From contig NZ_JADKYB010000029.1 in the NCBI RefSeq assembly GCF_016918855.1, positions 54,733-118,732 of the forward strand: a DNA stretch of 64,000 bases, given 5' to 3'. The number at the start of each line of letters is the position of its first letter. Position 1 is the stretch's first letter. The position numbers were made by a program, and so were the translations under genes. Of this stretch, positions 43,969-54,821 are shown piece by piece. The notes below the pieces were generated by a model, which saw only the letters and a program-made list of their open reading frames with translations, did not search any database and was not told where the DNA came from. The DNA is from Actinacidiphila acididurans (GTDB taxonomy: Bacteria > Actinomycetota > Actinomycetes > Streptomycetales > Streptomycetaceae).

Positions 43969-43985
43969 CCGGACGATCGCGCCGG

Positions 43986-46900
43986 TCACAGGCGTGGGCG
44001 GGGCGTCGGGCGGGGCCGGCTGCGGGCCTTGCCCGTGCCCGCGGCGGTGCGGCCGGCCAGCCCGGACGGTGTCGGGTTCTCGAAGACGGCACGCAGCGAC
44101 AGCTCGACCCCGAGGACCGACCGCAGGCGGCTGACCAGCCTGGTGGCGAGCAGCGAGTGGCCACCGAGGTCGAAGAAGCTGTCGTCGAGGCCCACGGCGG
44201 GCAGGCCGAGGATCTCGGCGAACACGCCGCAGAGCAGCTTCTCGTGGTCGGTCGCCGGTCGGCGGGTACTCGCCGGCGCGTACACCGGCGCCGGCAGGGC
44301 CCGCCGGTCGAGCTTGCCGTTGACCGTCAGCGGCAGCTCGGGCAACGGCACCACCGCCGCGGGCACGAGGTGTTCCGGCAGCCGGGCGGCGGCGAAGGCA
44401 CGCACCGCCGCGGGTTCGATCGCGTCGCCGAGGGCCACGACGTAGCCGATCAGACGCCGATCGCCCGCGGCGTCCTCGCGCATCACCACCGCAGCCCCCG
44501 TCACGCCCGGGTAGCGGCGCAGCGTCGCCTCGACCTCGCCCGGCTCGATCCGGAACCCGCGGAGCTGCAGTTGCTCGTCCGCGCGGCCGAGGAACTCCAG
44601 CGTTCCGTCCGTCCGGCGGCGGGCGACGTCGCCGGTCCGGTACATCCGTTCGCCGGCGGCAAAGGGGCTCGCCACGAACCGTCCCGAGGTCAGGCTCGGC
44701 TGCCGCAGATAGCCCCGGGCCAGGCCGCCGCCGGCGACGTACAGTTCGCCGGCGACGCCCGGCGGGACGGGCCGCAGCCGGGAGTCGAGCACCCAGGTGC
44801 CGGTGCCGGGCAGCCCGTGGCCGATCGCCGATCCCGTCCGGGCCGCGGCCTCCCCGGCACCGGTCACGGACGCGGACGCGGCGGTCACGTGCACGGTCGT
44901 CTCGGTGATGCCGTACATGTTGCACAGGGCCGGAGCGTCCGCGCGGTGGCGCCCGTACCAGTCGCGCAGCCGGGCGTGCTCCAGCGCCTCACCGCCGAGG
45001 ACGACCGTGCGCAGGGCGAGGCCGGTGCTGGGCGCGGCGGCGTCGGCGGCGATCAGCTCGTAGAAGGCGGACGGCGTCTGGCTGAGCGTCGTGACCCGTT
45101 CCCTGGCGAGCAGGCGCAGCAGGTCATCCGGGGAGCGGGCCACGTCCCGGTCGGCCACGACGACCCTGCCCCCGGTCAGCAGCGCGCCCCAGATCTCCCA
45201 GACCGAGAAGTCGAAGGCGTACGAGTGGCACCAGGACCACACGTCGCCGGCGGTGAACGCGAAGCGCTCCCGGGTCGCCGCCAGCAGCCACGCGACAGCG
45301 GCATGCGGCACGACCACGCCCTTGGGACGCCCGGTCGAGCCGGAGGTGAAGATGACGTACGCCGGATGGGCGGGGGCCAGCGGGGCGCGGCGTTCGTCGT
45401 CGGTCACCGCGGAGCCCGGCCGGCCCGCCAGGTCCGACTCGACACCGGGATCGTCCAGCACCACGGAGGCGAACGTCTCGGGCACCTTGTCCATCAACGA
45501 CTCGGTGGTCAGCACCGCCACCGGTGCGACGTCGGCGAGCGTGGCGCCGATGCGCTCGCGGGGATACGCCGGGTCGATCGGGACGTACGCGCCGCCGGCC
45601 TCGAGCACGGCCAGCAGTGCCACGATCACCTCGGTGCCCCGGTCCATCAGGACGGCGACCAACGACTCGGGGCCCACGCCACGCTCGATCAGCAGCCGGG
45701 CCAGCCGGTTCGCCCGTTCACGCAGACGCTCGTGGGTGAACTCCCGGTCGCCGTGCCGCACGGCGACGGCATTCACCGGACGCGCGACTGTCCGCGCGTA
45801 CATCTGAGGCAGCGTGAGCGGCGAGAAGCCGGCGGCGGGCCGGGGGGCGGAGAGCTCGATCACCCGGCGCTGTTCCTCTTCGCTCAGCACCGGTACGCCG
45901 GAAACCGGCACGGTGGAGTCGGTGGCGACGGCATCGAGGACGGTGAGCAGGCGGCGGCCCAGAGCGTCGACGGTGTCGCGGTCGAACAGGTCGGTGGAGT
46001 AGACGATCACCCCGTCCAGGCCGGCCGCGGTGTGCCGCTCGTGGTGCTTCTCGGTGAGGCTGATGTCGAGGTCGAACCGCACCGGCGTCGGGCCCTGCGG
46101 CGGCAGCAGGGCGGCCTCGACTCCGCTCAGGTGCGGTTCCCGCCCGCCCGAGTTCTCGAGCGTGAGGCTGACCTGGAACAACGGGTGCCGGGCGAGCGAG
46201 CGGGCCGGCGCCAGCTCCTCGACCAGCCGCTCGAAGGGCAGCTCCTGGTGCTCGAAGGCGGCCAGCCCGGTCTCGCGAACCCGGTCCAGCACCTCGTCGA
46301 AGGACGGGTCACCACGCAGATCGGTACGCAGCACGAGCGTGTTCACGAAGAAGCCGACCAGGTCGTGGAGCGCCTCGTCGGTGCGCCCGGCGATCGGCGA
46401 CCCGATGACCACGTCGTCGCCGGCCCCGGAGCGCGACAGCACCACCGCCAGCGCCGCCTGCAGGACCATGAAGAGCGTGACGTCGCGCCGCCGGCTCAGC
46501 TCCACCAGGCGGGCGTGCAGGCCGGCGTCCACCGACAGCGGCGACAGGGCCCCGCGGTGCGAGGCGACCGGCGGACGGGGGCGGTCGAACGGCAGCGGCA
46601 TCTCCTCGGGCGCGTCGGCCAGCGCCCGCCGCCAGTAGGCGATCTGGGCCGAGACCAGGCTGCCGGGATCGTCGGCGGAGCCCAGCAGCCGCCGCTGCCA
46701 CAGGGTGTAGTCCGCGTACTGGACGGGCAGGGGCGGCCACCCGGGCGCCTGGCCCTCGCGGCGGGCGGCATACGCCGTGGACAGGTCCCGCCACAGTGGG
46801 TCCATCGACCAGCCGTCCCCGGCGATGTGGTGGGTGACGAGGACAAGCACCCGCTCGGACGGGCCGAGTACGAGCAGGCGCGCCCGGATCGGCACGTCGC

Positions 46901-49900
46901 GTGCCAGGTCGAAGGGGACCTCCCAGACGGCGGCGACGGCTTCCCGCAGGCCGGCTGCGGGAACGTCGAGGACGGACAGGATCGGCGGGATCTCGGCGAG
47001 CGGCAACACCCGCTGGCACGGCACGCCGCCCTCCTCGGTCACGACCGTCCGCAGGCTCTCGTGCCGTCCGGCCACATCGGACAGCGCGGCCTCGAGCGCG
47101 GGCACGTCGACCGCGCCGGCCAGGTGCACCACGAACGGGATGTTGTACGTCGACGAGGCGCCGTGCAGCCGGTCCAGGAACCACAGCCGCTGCTGCGCGA
47201 AGGACAGCGGCACCGGGCCCGTCCGCGGCTCCGCCGTCACCCGCGCCCGTGCCGTACCGGCCGCCGAATGCAGCCATCGGGTCAGCTTGGCCACCGTCGG
47301 GTTCTGGAACACCGCCCGGATCGGGATCTCGGCCGCCAGCACCGAGCGCAGTCGGCTCGCCAGTCGGGTCGCGAGCAGGGAGTGGCCGCCGAGGTCGAAG
47401 AAGCTGTCGTCGAGACCCACGGCGGGCACGCCCAGCACCTGCGCGAAGACCTGGCACAGCAGCTCTTCCTGGGCATCCGACGGTCCCCGGCCGGGCCGCT
47501 CGTCGTCGGTGGCCAACTCCGGCGCCGGCAGAGCCTGGCGGTTTACCTTGCCGTTGGCCGTCAGCGGCAGCGCGGGCAGCACGACCACCGCGGACGGGAC
47601 CATGTACTCCGGCAGGTGGTCGCCGGCCCAGGCCAGGATGTCCGCGACGCCGGCGGTGGCCACCACGTAGGCCACCAGCCGCCGGTCGCCCGGGGTGTCC
47701 TCGCGCGCCACGACCACGGCCTGCCGTACCCCGGGACAGCGCCCGACGACGGCGGCCACCTCGCCCGGCTCGACGCGGAAACCACGGATCTTCACCTGGT
47801 CGTCGGCGCGGGTCACGAAGTCGAGCTCGCCGGTGGCGGTCCAGCGGGCCACGTCGCCGGTGCGGTAGAGCCGGCCGCCGGAGCCGAACGGGTCGGCCAC
47901 GAAACGCCCCGAGGTCAGGCCGGGCCGGTTGAGGTATCCCCGGGCGAGCTGGGCACCGCTGACGTACAGGTCACCGGCCACGCCCGGCGGCACCGGGCTC
48001 AGCGTGGAGTCGAGCACCCGGACCTGGACGTTGTCGGCCGGCCGGCCGAGACAGATGGTCTCGACGTCGGCGTCGGCGATGACGTACGAGGTCATCTGGA
48101 CGATCGTCTCGGTCGGGCCGTACAGGCTGACCGGGGTGGCGTTGGGCAGGGTCAGCGCCGCGCGGGCGAGCCTCGGGGAGTACACCTCTCCTCCGGCGTA
48201 GACCAGGCGCAGGCTGGTGCACTGGGTGACGTGCTCGGCGGCCAGGAACATCTCCAGCGCCGACGGGACGAACTGGGCGACGGTGACGCCCTCCCGGCGG
48301 ATCAGCTCGACCAGGTAGTCCGGGTCCCGGTGCCCGCCCGGTGCGGCCAGGACCATCCGCGCGCCCACGGCCAACGGCCAGAAGAACTCCCACACCGACG
48401 CGTCGAAACCGGCCGGTGCCTTCTGCAGGACCCGGTCGGCGGCGGTCAGCGGATAGGCGCGCTGCATCCAGGCGAGCAGGTTGACCACGCCGCCGTGCGG
48501 CACCACGACGCCCTTCGGCGCACCGGTCGACCCCGAGGTGTAGAGGACGTACGCCGGATGGTCCGGCCTCAGCGGGCCGCGGCGCTCGGCGTCGGTCACC
48601 GGCTCCGGCGAGAACCCGGGGGCGTCCACGTCCGACACGACCGCCACCGGGTTCGCGTCCCGCAGCACGGCGTCGACACGCTCACGCGGAAGCTCCGGGT
48701 CCACGGGCAGATAGGCGCCGCCGGCCTTCAGGACGGCCAGGAGCGCCGTGACGAGCTCCACCGATCGGGGGAGCACGACCGCCACCAGCGACTCCGGGCC
48801 CACCCCGGCGTCGATCAGCCGCCGCGCCAGCCGGTTGGCGCGGTCATCCAGCTCGGCGTAGGAGATCTCGGTGCCGCCGAAGACCAGGGCGGTCGCCTGC
48901 GGGGAACGCCGGACCTGGGCCGCGAGCAGATCGGGCAGGCACGCCTCGCCCACCTCCACCCGGGTCGCGTTCCACTCGTCCAGCACCCGACGCCGTTCCG
49001 GGCCGCCCAGGACCTGCACGGAGCCCAGCGGCGCCCGCGGCCGGTCCTCCAGCGCGTCGGCGAGGTGCTCGGTGGTGGCACGGATCAGGGCGGCGACGAG
49101 GGCGGCGTCGATCCGGGGCACCGACTGCACGCTCACCAGGAACGGGTGCCCGGGGCCGGCGTCGTTGACCGCGGCGGCCAGCGGATAGTTGGTGCCGTCC
49201 TTCCAGAAGGCCGGCCATCGCCCGTCGCGCGTACCGTCGGCCTCGCTCAGGTGCCGATAGTTGAAGATGCTCGTGAACAGCGGCGCCCCGGCCGGCAGCC
49301 CGCTGGCCTGCTGGGCGACCGGCAGCGGCGCGTGCTCGTGGACCATCAGGTCGGCCAGGGACAGCTGCATGTCGCGGACGCTCTCACGGACCGTACGGCG
49401 GGCGGACCTGGCCCGTACCGGCAGGGTGTTCATGAACAGTCCGGGCACCCGGTCGCTGCCGGAGCCGCCCTGGGTCCGGCCGAGGACGACCGTCCCGAAC
49501 ACCACGTCGTCGCGGCCGGAGATCGCCATCAGGACCCGCGCCCAGACGACGTGGAAGAGGGTCGCCGGCGTGACGGCGCACGCGCGGGCCAGCCGGCGGA
49601 CGCGGTCGGACAGCTCGCCGGTCAGCGGGAGCCGTGCCTCCGCGACACCGCTGCCGTCGCCGTGGACGTCGAGCAGGCCGAACGGCGCGGTCGGTTCGGT
49701 GACGTCGCCGAGCACCTCGCCGAAGTGCCGCAGGTGCTCCCGCTCCGGCACGCCGAGCCGGGCCTGACCGACGAACGTGCGGTACGGCAGGGGCTCGCCC
49801 AGTTCCCCGACCCGGCCCCGTACGATCATGTCGACCTCGGTGAGCAGGACGTCCAGTCCCTCGTGGTCGGCGACGAGGTGGTTGGGGCGCAGGACCACGA

Positions 49901-52900
49901 GCCACTGCCCGGTTCCCGGCCGCGCCGCCACGTACGCGTCCAGCAGTGGTGGCGTCCGCAGGTCCATCGGGCCGTCGCAGATCGCCATGAGCCGGTCCGC
50001 GTCGGCCTGGAGGTCGTCGTCGCCGTCGCCCGGTGGCAAGGTCAGCGCGGTCACCGGCAGACGCGCCCGCTTGCGGACCACCTGAACCGGGTGCTCGATG
50101 CCCTCCCAGACCAGCCCGGTGCGCAGGACGTCGTGCCGGTCGACGACCTGCTGCCAGGCGGCGAGGAACGCGTCGGCCCCGTCCTTCGACGCGAACACCC
50201 ACACGAACGGCGTGAGGTACGGGTTGGCCCGGTCGCCGGCCAGGCGCGCATGGAAGAAGAAGCCCTCCTGCAACGGGCCGAGCCGGTAGACGTCGGCGAT
50301 CTCCGGCACCCCGCCGGGCACCGCGGCGGCCACCCGGGCGAGGTCGTCGCGGCCGAGGCCGGCCAGCGGCACCATCTCCGGGGTCAGGGCGGTGGCACCG
50401 GGCGGGATCACGGTCGGCGGCACGGTGACCTCGGCACGCCCGGCGGCGGTGGCCAGCTCGGCCACGGTGGGCGCGGCGAACAGCGTACGGATGTCGATCG
50501 CGACGCCCGCCGTACGCAGCCGTTCGATCAGCTTCACGGCCAGCAGGGAGTGGCCGCCGAGGTCGAAGAAGCTGTCGTGCACGCTGGTCACATCGGTCTT
50601 GAGGACCTCGGCGAAGGCCTGGCAGAGCACCTCCTCGCGGATGGTCAGCGGACCCCGGCCGGCCTGACCGGCGGCGTAGTCCGGCCGGGGCAGTGCCTCC
50701 CGGTCGACCTTGCCGCTCACCAGCAACGGCAGCGTCTCCAGGAGCACGAAGGCGGCCGGAACCATGTGCGCGGGCAACCGGCCGGCCACGTAGGCGCGCA
50801 GCTCCGCCGGTGCGGGCGCGTCCCCGCCGGTGGCCGTGGGAACCACGTAGGCGACCAGGCGCAGGTCGCCCGAGCCCTCGGAGCGGGCGACCACCGTGGC
50901 CGAGGCGACGGCCGGGTGGGTGACGACGACCGCCTCGATCTCTTTCGGCTCGATCCGGAAGCCCCGGATCTTGAGCTGGTCGTCGCTTCGGCCGGCGAAT
51001 TCCAGGACGCCGTCCGGTGTCCAGCGCGCCCGGTCCCCGGTCCGGTACATCCGGGCGCCCGGGGCGAACGGGCTGGCCACGAACCGCGCCCCCGTGCCGG
51101 AGGGTGCGCGCAGGTAGCCCCGGGCCAGCTGCGCCCCGGCGATGTAGAGGTCACCGGTCATGCCGACGGGCATCGGCCGCAGACCGGCGTCGAGCACGTA
51201 GACCCGGTTGTTGAGGTCCGGCGCGCCGATCGGCAGCGACGTCCCGTCCTTCTCGGCGGTGCAGCCCCACATCGACACGGCGACGGTCGTCTCGGTCGGA
51301 CCGTACGCGTTCTGCACGTCGATGCCGAGCGTGCGCCGGCAGTCGTCGCGCAGCTCGGCCGACAGGCTCTCCCCGCCGGAGATGACGACGCGCAGCGTCC
51401 GGCAGGCGGCGACCCCGGGCACGTCCAGCACGTGACCGAGCATCGAGGGGACGAACTGGGCGGCCGTGACCCCCTCGTCGCGGATCAGCTCGACGAGGTA
51501 CTCCGGATCCCGCTGCCCGCCCGGCTTGGCCAGCACGACGCGGGCCCCGGCCGACAGCGGCCAGAACAGCTCGAGCGCGGACGGGTCGAAACTCGGCGAG
51601 TGGTTCATCAGGCCGCGGTCGGCGGGCGTCAGCCGGTAACGGTTCTGCACCCAGGTGATGAGGTTGACCAGGGAACCGTGCGAGACGACGACGCCCTTGG
51701 GCACCCCGGTCGAGCCGGAGGTGTAGATCACGTACGCCGGGTGCTCCACCCGCAGGGGCGAGCGCCGGTCGGCGTCGGTGACCGGATGGGCAGGGAGTCC
51801 GGCCACCGCGCCGGTCACCTGCGGGTCGCCGACGCTCAGGCAGCGGCGGCCGGCGAACGCCGCCACCTCGGGTGCGAGCACCAGCAAGGACGGGTCCGCG
51901 TCGGCCACCATCGCTTCCATCCGCTCCCGGGGGTAGTCCGGGTCGACCGGCACGTACGCGCCGCCGGCCTTGGCCACCGCGAGCAGGGTGACCACCAGGT
52001 CCACCGAGCGCGGCAACGCGACCGCCACCACCGACTCCGGGCCCACCCCGCAACCGATCAGGAACCGCGCCCACCGGTTGGCCCGCGCATCCAACTCGGC
52101 GAACGTCATCGGCTCCCGGTCCGAGACCAGGGCCACCGCGTCCGGCGTACGCGCCGCGGGCCCGGCGAGCAGCTCCGGCAGCGTCACCGCCGGGACCGGC
52201 GCCGCGGTCGCGTTCCAGCCGGACACCACCCGTTCGTGCTCGGCCGCGCCCAGCACCGGCACCGAGTCCAGCGCCGCGTCAGGGCCGGCGTCGGCCAGGC
52301 GCAGCAGGTATTCCACGAAGCGCTCGGCGTGCTGGGTCACGACTGCGGGCCGGTAGCGGGCTGCGTTCCCGTCGACCAGCAGGCGCATGCCGTCGTCGAC
52401 CGCCCGGTGGCCGTGGAGCAGGAACGTGAGGTCGTCGACCGGGAAGTTGGTCGGGTCGACGACCTCGGTGGCCGCCTCCCCGAATCTGATCGCCGGGTGG
52501 AACGACAGCATGTTCACGATCAGGGGCACCAGCATCTCGGTCGAGTTGACCAGGCCGAGGTCCCGGCGGATCCGGTCGAAGCCGTAGCGCTGGTGGCGCA
52601 GCGCGGCCGTCATCGCCGCGCTGGTCTGCCCGGCCAGGTCGCCGACCCGCATCGCGGGATCGACGGACAGCCGCAGCGGCACCATGTTCGACAGCATCGC
52701 CGGTGTCTCGCGGGCGTCCGGGTAGTTGCGGGCCTTGACAGCCATCCCGATGATCAGGTCGGTGGCGCCGGTGCACCGGTTCAGGTAGGCGGCGGTCGCG
52801 GCGAAGGCGAAGGCGGACCAGCGCACGCCGAGCCGTTCCGCGCCGGCGCGCAGTCGCGCCGCGTCGGCCGGCGGGATCTCGACCACCGCGCGGACGTTCA

Positions 52901-53567
52901 CGGTGGCGGCGGCCGCGGCCGAGGCGGACAGCGAGACCGGCTCGGGCCGGTCCCGCAGCCGCTCCCGCCAGAAGTCGCGGTCGGCGCGGAACTGGGCCGA
53001 CTCACGGTAGTCGAGGTCGTGCTCGACCAGACGGGCGAACGGCGGGAACGGGTTCGGCGGGATACCCGCCCCGACGGCGCTCGCGGTGTAGATCTCGGCC
53101 AGCCGGGAGACGAACAACGCGTTGCCGAAGCCGTCCATCAGGCAGTGGTGGAAGGTCTGCAGCCAGAAGTAGTGGTCGTCGGCGGCCCGGAACAGCGCGA
53201 GCGTGTGGTTCGGGCCGTTGGCCAGGTCGACCGGCCGTCCCACGTCGGCGGCGAACCAGTCCCGCACCGCCTGCCGCGCGTCGCTCTCGGCGCTGATGTC
53301 GACGACCTGCAGCGGCTCGGCCGGGCCGAGATATTGGCGCAGTCCGTCCGGGGCCTCTACGATCCGCAGCCGGGCCGCCTGCGCCTCGTCGAGCAGCCGG
53401 TCCACGGCCGAGCGGAACAGCCGTTCGTCGATCGGACCGTGGATCTCGACGATCTCGGCGCCGCGGTGGAAGCTGCTGTAGGACGCCAGGCTGTTGGCGA
53501 ACCAGAGGCCCTCCTGGGCGCTCGTCAGCGGAAAGAGATCCTGATCGGCGGCGAACACCCGCTCCAC
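43986..53567 (-). CDS. Three-module nonribosomal peptide synthetase
   Basis: A 3193-residue NRPS starting with GTG 53567. By hand the domains are C1 (about 10-450, HHCLMDGFG, EntF-like), A1 (462-975), T1 (Ser about 1002), C2 (1065-1515, NHLVADHEG variant), A2 (1547-2035), T2 (about 2058), C3 (2122-2560, HHIAGDGWS), A3 (2589-3110) and T3 (about 3137). No thioesterase or separate epimerase is present. Reading the specificity residues by alignment to GrsA gives DPLQIGAVAK (A1), DAWQYGLVQK (A2) and DFWSVGMVHK (A3). The last matches threonine; the first two are not assigned. Hpg and Dpg genes flank it in the same leftward gene set. Confidence 0.95.
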   Translation of the reverse strand: MERVFAADQDLFPLTSAQEGLWFANSLASYSSFHRGAEIVEIHGPIDERLFRSAVDRLLDEAQAARLRIVEAPDGLRQYLGPAEPLQVVDISAESDARQAVRDWFAADVGRPVDLANGPNHTLALFRAADDHYFWLQTFHHCLMDGFGNALFVSRLAEIYTASAVGAGIPPNPFPPFARLVEHDLDYRESAQFRADRDFWRERLRDRPEPVSLSASAAAAATVNVRAVVEIPPADAARLRAGAERLGVRWSAFAFAATAAYLNRCTGATDLIIGMAVKARNYPDARETPAMLSNMVPLRLSVDPAMRVGDLAGQTSAAMTAALRHQRYGFDRIRRDLGLVNSTEMLVPLIVNMLSFHPAIRFGEAATEVVDPTNFPVDDLTFLLHGHRAVDDGMRLLVDGNAARYRPAVVTQHAERFVEYLLRLADAGPDAALDSVPVLGAAEHERVVSGWNATAAPVPAVTLPELLAGPAARTPDAVALVSDREPMTFAELDARANRWARFLIGCGVGPESVVAVALPRSVDLVVTLLAVAKAGGAYVPVDPDYPRERMEAMVADADPSLLVLAPEVAAFAGRRCLSVGDPQVTGAVAGLPAHPVTDADRRSPLRVEHPAYVIYTSGSTGVPKGVVVSHGSLVNLITWVQNRYRLTPADRGLMNHSPSFDPSALELFWPLSAGARVVLAKPGGQRDPEYLVELIRDEGVTAAQFVPSMLGHVLDVPGVAACRTLRVVISGGESLSAELRDDCRRTLGIDVQNAYGPTETTVAVSMWGCTAEKDGTSLPIGAPDLNNRVYVLDAGLRPMPVGMTGDLYIAGAQLARGYLRAPSGTGARFVASPFAPGARMYRTGDRARWTPDGVLEFAGRSDDQLKIRGFRIEPKEIEAVVVTHPAVASATVVARSEGSGDLRLVAYVVPTATGGDAPAPAELRAYVAGRLPAHMVPAAFVLLETLPLLVSGKVDREALPRPDYAAGQAGRGPLTIREEVLCQAFAEVLKTDVTSVHDSFFDLGGHSLLAVKLIERLRTAGVAIDIRTLFAAPTVAELATAAGRAEVTVPPTVIPPGATALTPEMVPLAGLGRDDLARVAAAVPGGVPEIADVYRLGPLQEGFFFHARLAGDRANPYLTPFVWVFASKDGADAFLAAWQQVVDRHDVLRTGLVWEGIEHPVQVVRKRARLPVTALTLPPGDGDDDLQADADRLMAICDGPMDLRTPPLLDAYVAARPGTGQWLVVLRPNHLVADHEGLDVLLTEVDMIVRGRVGELGEPLPYRTFVGQARLGVPEREHLRHFGEVLGDVTEPTAPFGLLDVHGDGSGVAEARLPLTGELSDRVRRLARACAVTPATLFHVVWARVLMAISGRDDVVFGTVVLGRTQGGSGSDRVPGLFMNTLPVRARSARRTVRESVRDMQLSLADLMVHEHAPLPVAQQASGLPAGAPLFTSIFNYRHLSEADGTRDGRWPAFWKDGTNYPLAAAVNDAGPGHPFLVSVQSVPRIDAALVAALIRATTEHLADALEDRPRAPLGSVQVLGGPERRRVLDEWNATRVEVGEACLPDLLAAQVRRSPQATALVFGGTEISYAELDDRANRLARRLIDAGVGPESLVAVVLPRSVELVTALLAVLKAGGAYLPVDPELPRERVDAVLRDANPVAVVSDVDAPGFSPEPVTDAERRGPLRPDHPAYVLYTSGSTGAPKGVVVPHGGVVNLLAWMQRAYPLTAADRVLQKAPAGFDASVWEFFWPLAVGARMVLAAPGGHRDPDYLVELIRREGVTVAQFVPSALEMFLAAEHVTQCTSLRLVYAGGEVYSPRLARAALTLPNATPVSLYGPTETIVQMTSYVIADADVETICLGRPADNVQVRVLDSTLSPVPPGVAGDLYVSGAQLARGYLNRPGLTSGRFVADPFGSGGRLYRTGDVARWTATGELDFVTRADDQVKIRGFRVEPGEVAAVVGRCPGVRQAVVVAREDTPGDRRLVAYVVATAGVADILAWAGDHLPEYMVPSAVVVLPALPLTANGKVNRQALPAPELATDDERPGRGPSDAQEELLCQVFAQVLGVPAVGLDDSFFDLGGHSLLATRLASRLRSVLAAEIPIRAVFQNPTVAKLTRWLHSAAGTARARVTAEPRTGPVPLSFAQQRLWFLDRLHGASSTYNIPFVVHLAGAVDVPALEAALSDVAGRHESLRTVVTEEGGVPCQRVLPLAEIPPILSVLDVPAAGLREAVAAVWEVPFDLARDVPIRARLLVLGPSERVLVLVTHHIAGDGWSMDPLWRDLSTAYAARREGQAPGWPPLPVQYADYTLWQRRLLGSADDPGSLVSAQIAYWRRALADAPEEMPLPFDRPRPPVASHRGALSPLSVDAGLHARLVELSRRRDVTLFMVLQAALAVVLSRSGAGDDVVIGSPIAGRTDEALHDLVGFFVNTLVLRTDLRGDPSFDEVLDRVRETGLAAFEHQELPFERLVEELAPARSLARHPLFQVSLTLENSGGREPHLSGVEAALLPPQGPTPVRFDLDISLTEKHHERHTAAGLDGVIVYSTDLFDRDTVDALGRRLLTVLDAVATDSTVPVSGVPVLSEEEQRRVIELSAPRPAAGFSPLTLPQMYARTVARPVNAVAVRHGDREFTHERLRERANRLARLLIERGVGPESLVAVLMDRGTEVIVALLAVLEAGGAYVPIDPAYPRERIGATLADVAPVAVLTTESLMDKVPETFASVVLDDPGVESDLAGRPGSAVTDDERRAPLAPAHPAYVIFTSGSTGRPKGVVVPHAAVAWLLAATRERFAFTAGDVWSWCHSYAFDFSVWEIWGALLTGGRVVVADRDVARSPDDLLRLLARERVTTLSQTPSAFYELIAADAAAPSTGLALRTVVLGGEALEHARLRDWYGRHRADAPALCNMYGITETTVHVTAASASVTGAGEAAARTGSAIGHGLPGTGTWVLDSRLRPVPPGVAGELYVAGGGLARGYLRQPSLTSGRFVASPFAAGERMYRTGDVARRRTDGTLEFLGRADEQLQLRGFRIEPGEVEATLRRYPGVTGAAVVMREDAAGDRRLIGYVVALGDAIEPAAVRAFAAARLPEHLVPAAVVPLPELPLTVNGKLDRRALPAPVYAPASTRRPATDHEKLLCGVFAEILGLPAVGLDDSFFDLGGHSLLATRLVSRLRSVLGVELSLRAVFENPTPSGLAGRTAAGTGKARSRPRPTPRPRL

Positions 53568-53658
53568 CTCGCTGTCCCGGTGAGATACGCGATGACACAG
53601 AACAGCGCGACACAGCAGGCGAGGGGCCGCCGACCGCTGCCGCGCTTCCTGTGGAGGG

Positions 53659-54732
53659 CTATTTGGTGGCGACGATGATGCCGTGGGGGGTCCAGGTGGG
53701 GCATTTGAAGCGCTCCATGCCGGAGAAACCCGCCTCCCGCAGGCACTCCTCGTGCTGGGACCAGGGCCAGATCATCCCGCCCTCGACCGGCAGGCAGGCG
53801 AAGTAGACGCTGTCGAGCGCGGCGATCAGCGGGCCGTCGCCGGTGTCGTCGGACATCGAGTTGAAGATGACGACCCGGCCGCCCTCGGGCAGCGCGTCGT
53901 ACGCCTTGCGCAGCAGCACGGTGATGTCCTCCGGGCGCCAGATGACCATCTGGTGGGCGAACAGCACCGTGTCGTGCCCGGCCGGGAACGGTTCCTCGAA
54001 CATCTCGCAGACCTGGACGTTCACCCGGTCGGCCAGGCCGGCCTCGATGATCCGCTTCTCGGTGATCGGCGCGGTGGCCTCGATCTCGAGGATGGTGGCG
54101 CGCAGGTGCGGGTTGGCCTTGGCGAGGGCGATGGTGTTGACGCCATCGCCGCCGCCGCAGTCCAGCAGGCTCGTCGCCGAGCCGAGGTCGACCTGTTCGA
54201 CGAGGTGCCGGTTGGCCAGCTCCGACCAGGAGCGCATGTACCGGTAGAACACCGTCTCGAGCCGGGGGTTCTCGGTGAGCCGGTGATAGAGGTCGCGGCC
54301 GGTGCCGGGGATGCGGTCGAGCCCGACGTTGGTGTCGCGCCGCAGGGACTCCGTGAAGTCGGCCTGTCCCTCGTAGGTGATGCGCTGCTCGAAGTCCACG
54401 ACGTCCTTGAAGCGCTGCCAGTCGCCGTCGTCGGCCAACTGCCGGATCTCCGGGCAGACGTGGTAACCGCCGTCGGCGTCGCGGGTCAGCAGCCGCAGCG
54501 CGGTGCAGCCGAGCAGGAGCATCTCGATGGGACGGCGGCCCAGCCCGAGCCGGGCGCCGACCTGCTCCCGGTTCGACCCGGGGGCCGCCAGCAGGTCCTC
54601 GAACAGCCCTAGCTCGTTGGCGGCGTTGAGATACTGAAAGGCCGAATGACCGAACAGAATGGCCGACAGTCCGTGCATGCCGAGCGGCTCCGTGGCCTTG
54701 CCAGAGACGGATTCGTCGTGAAGCTCGACCAT
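53659..54732 (-). CDS. SAM-dependent O-methyltransferase of the peptide cluster
   Basis: A 357-residue protein with an N-terminal dimerisation domain (FQYLNAANELGLFEDLL) and a C-terminal SAM domain (LLDCGGGDGVNTIALAK, about 185-200). It resembles small-molecule O-methyltransferases. It lies between dpgC and the NRPS on the same strand and may methylate a phenol of Hpg or Dpg, or the peptide itself. ATG 54732 follows GGAAAGGGG. Confidence 0.85.
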   Translation of the reverse strand: MVELHDESVSGKATEPLGMHGLSAILFGHSAFQYLNAANELGLFEDLLAAPGSNREQVGARLGLGRRPIEMLLLGCTALRLLTRDADGGYHVCPEIRQLADDGDWQRFKDVVDFEQRITYEGQADFTESLRRDTNVGLDRIPGTGRDLYHRLTENPRLETVFYRYMRSWSELANRHLVEQVDLGSATSLLDCGGGDGVNTIALAKANPHLRATILEIEATAPITEKRIIEAGLADRVNVQVCEMFEEPFPAGHDTVLFAHQMVIWRPEDITVLLRKAYDALPEGGRVVIFNSMSDDTGDGPLIAALDSVYFACLPVEGGMIWPWSQHEECLREAGFSGMERFKCPTWTPHGIIVATK

Positions 54733-54804
54733 TTCCGGGCCCCTTTCCCTACGTCGGTCTTTTGCGAGTCTCGGTGCTGGCGCGAGGCGGGGGCATCGGC
54801 GCCC

Positions 54805-54821
54805 GCCACCGTTACGCCCGG
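54805..54821. promoter_or_regulatory. CACCGTTACG motif before methyltransferase
   Basis: GCCACCGTTACGCCCGG directly abuts the dpgC stop, 73 bases before the methyltransferase start. It shares the core with the sites before dpgA and dpgD. Confidence 0.4.

Noticed and set aside
43878..53678. A 3266-codon open frame on the plus strand opposite the NRPS
   Set aside because: It is the antisense shadow of the NRPS gene. Its product is Arg/Gly/His/Gln-rich with no domain, while the minus strand has complete NRPS motifs.
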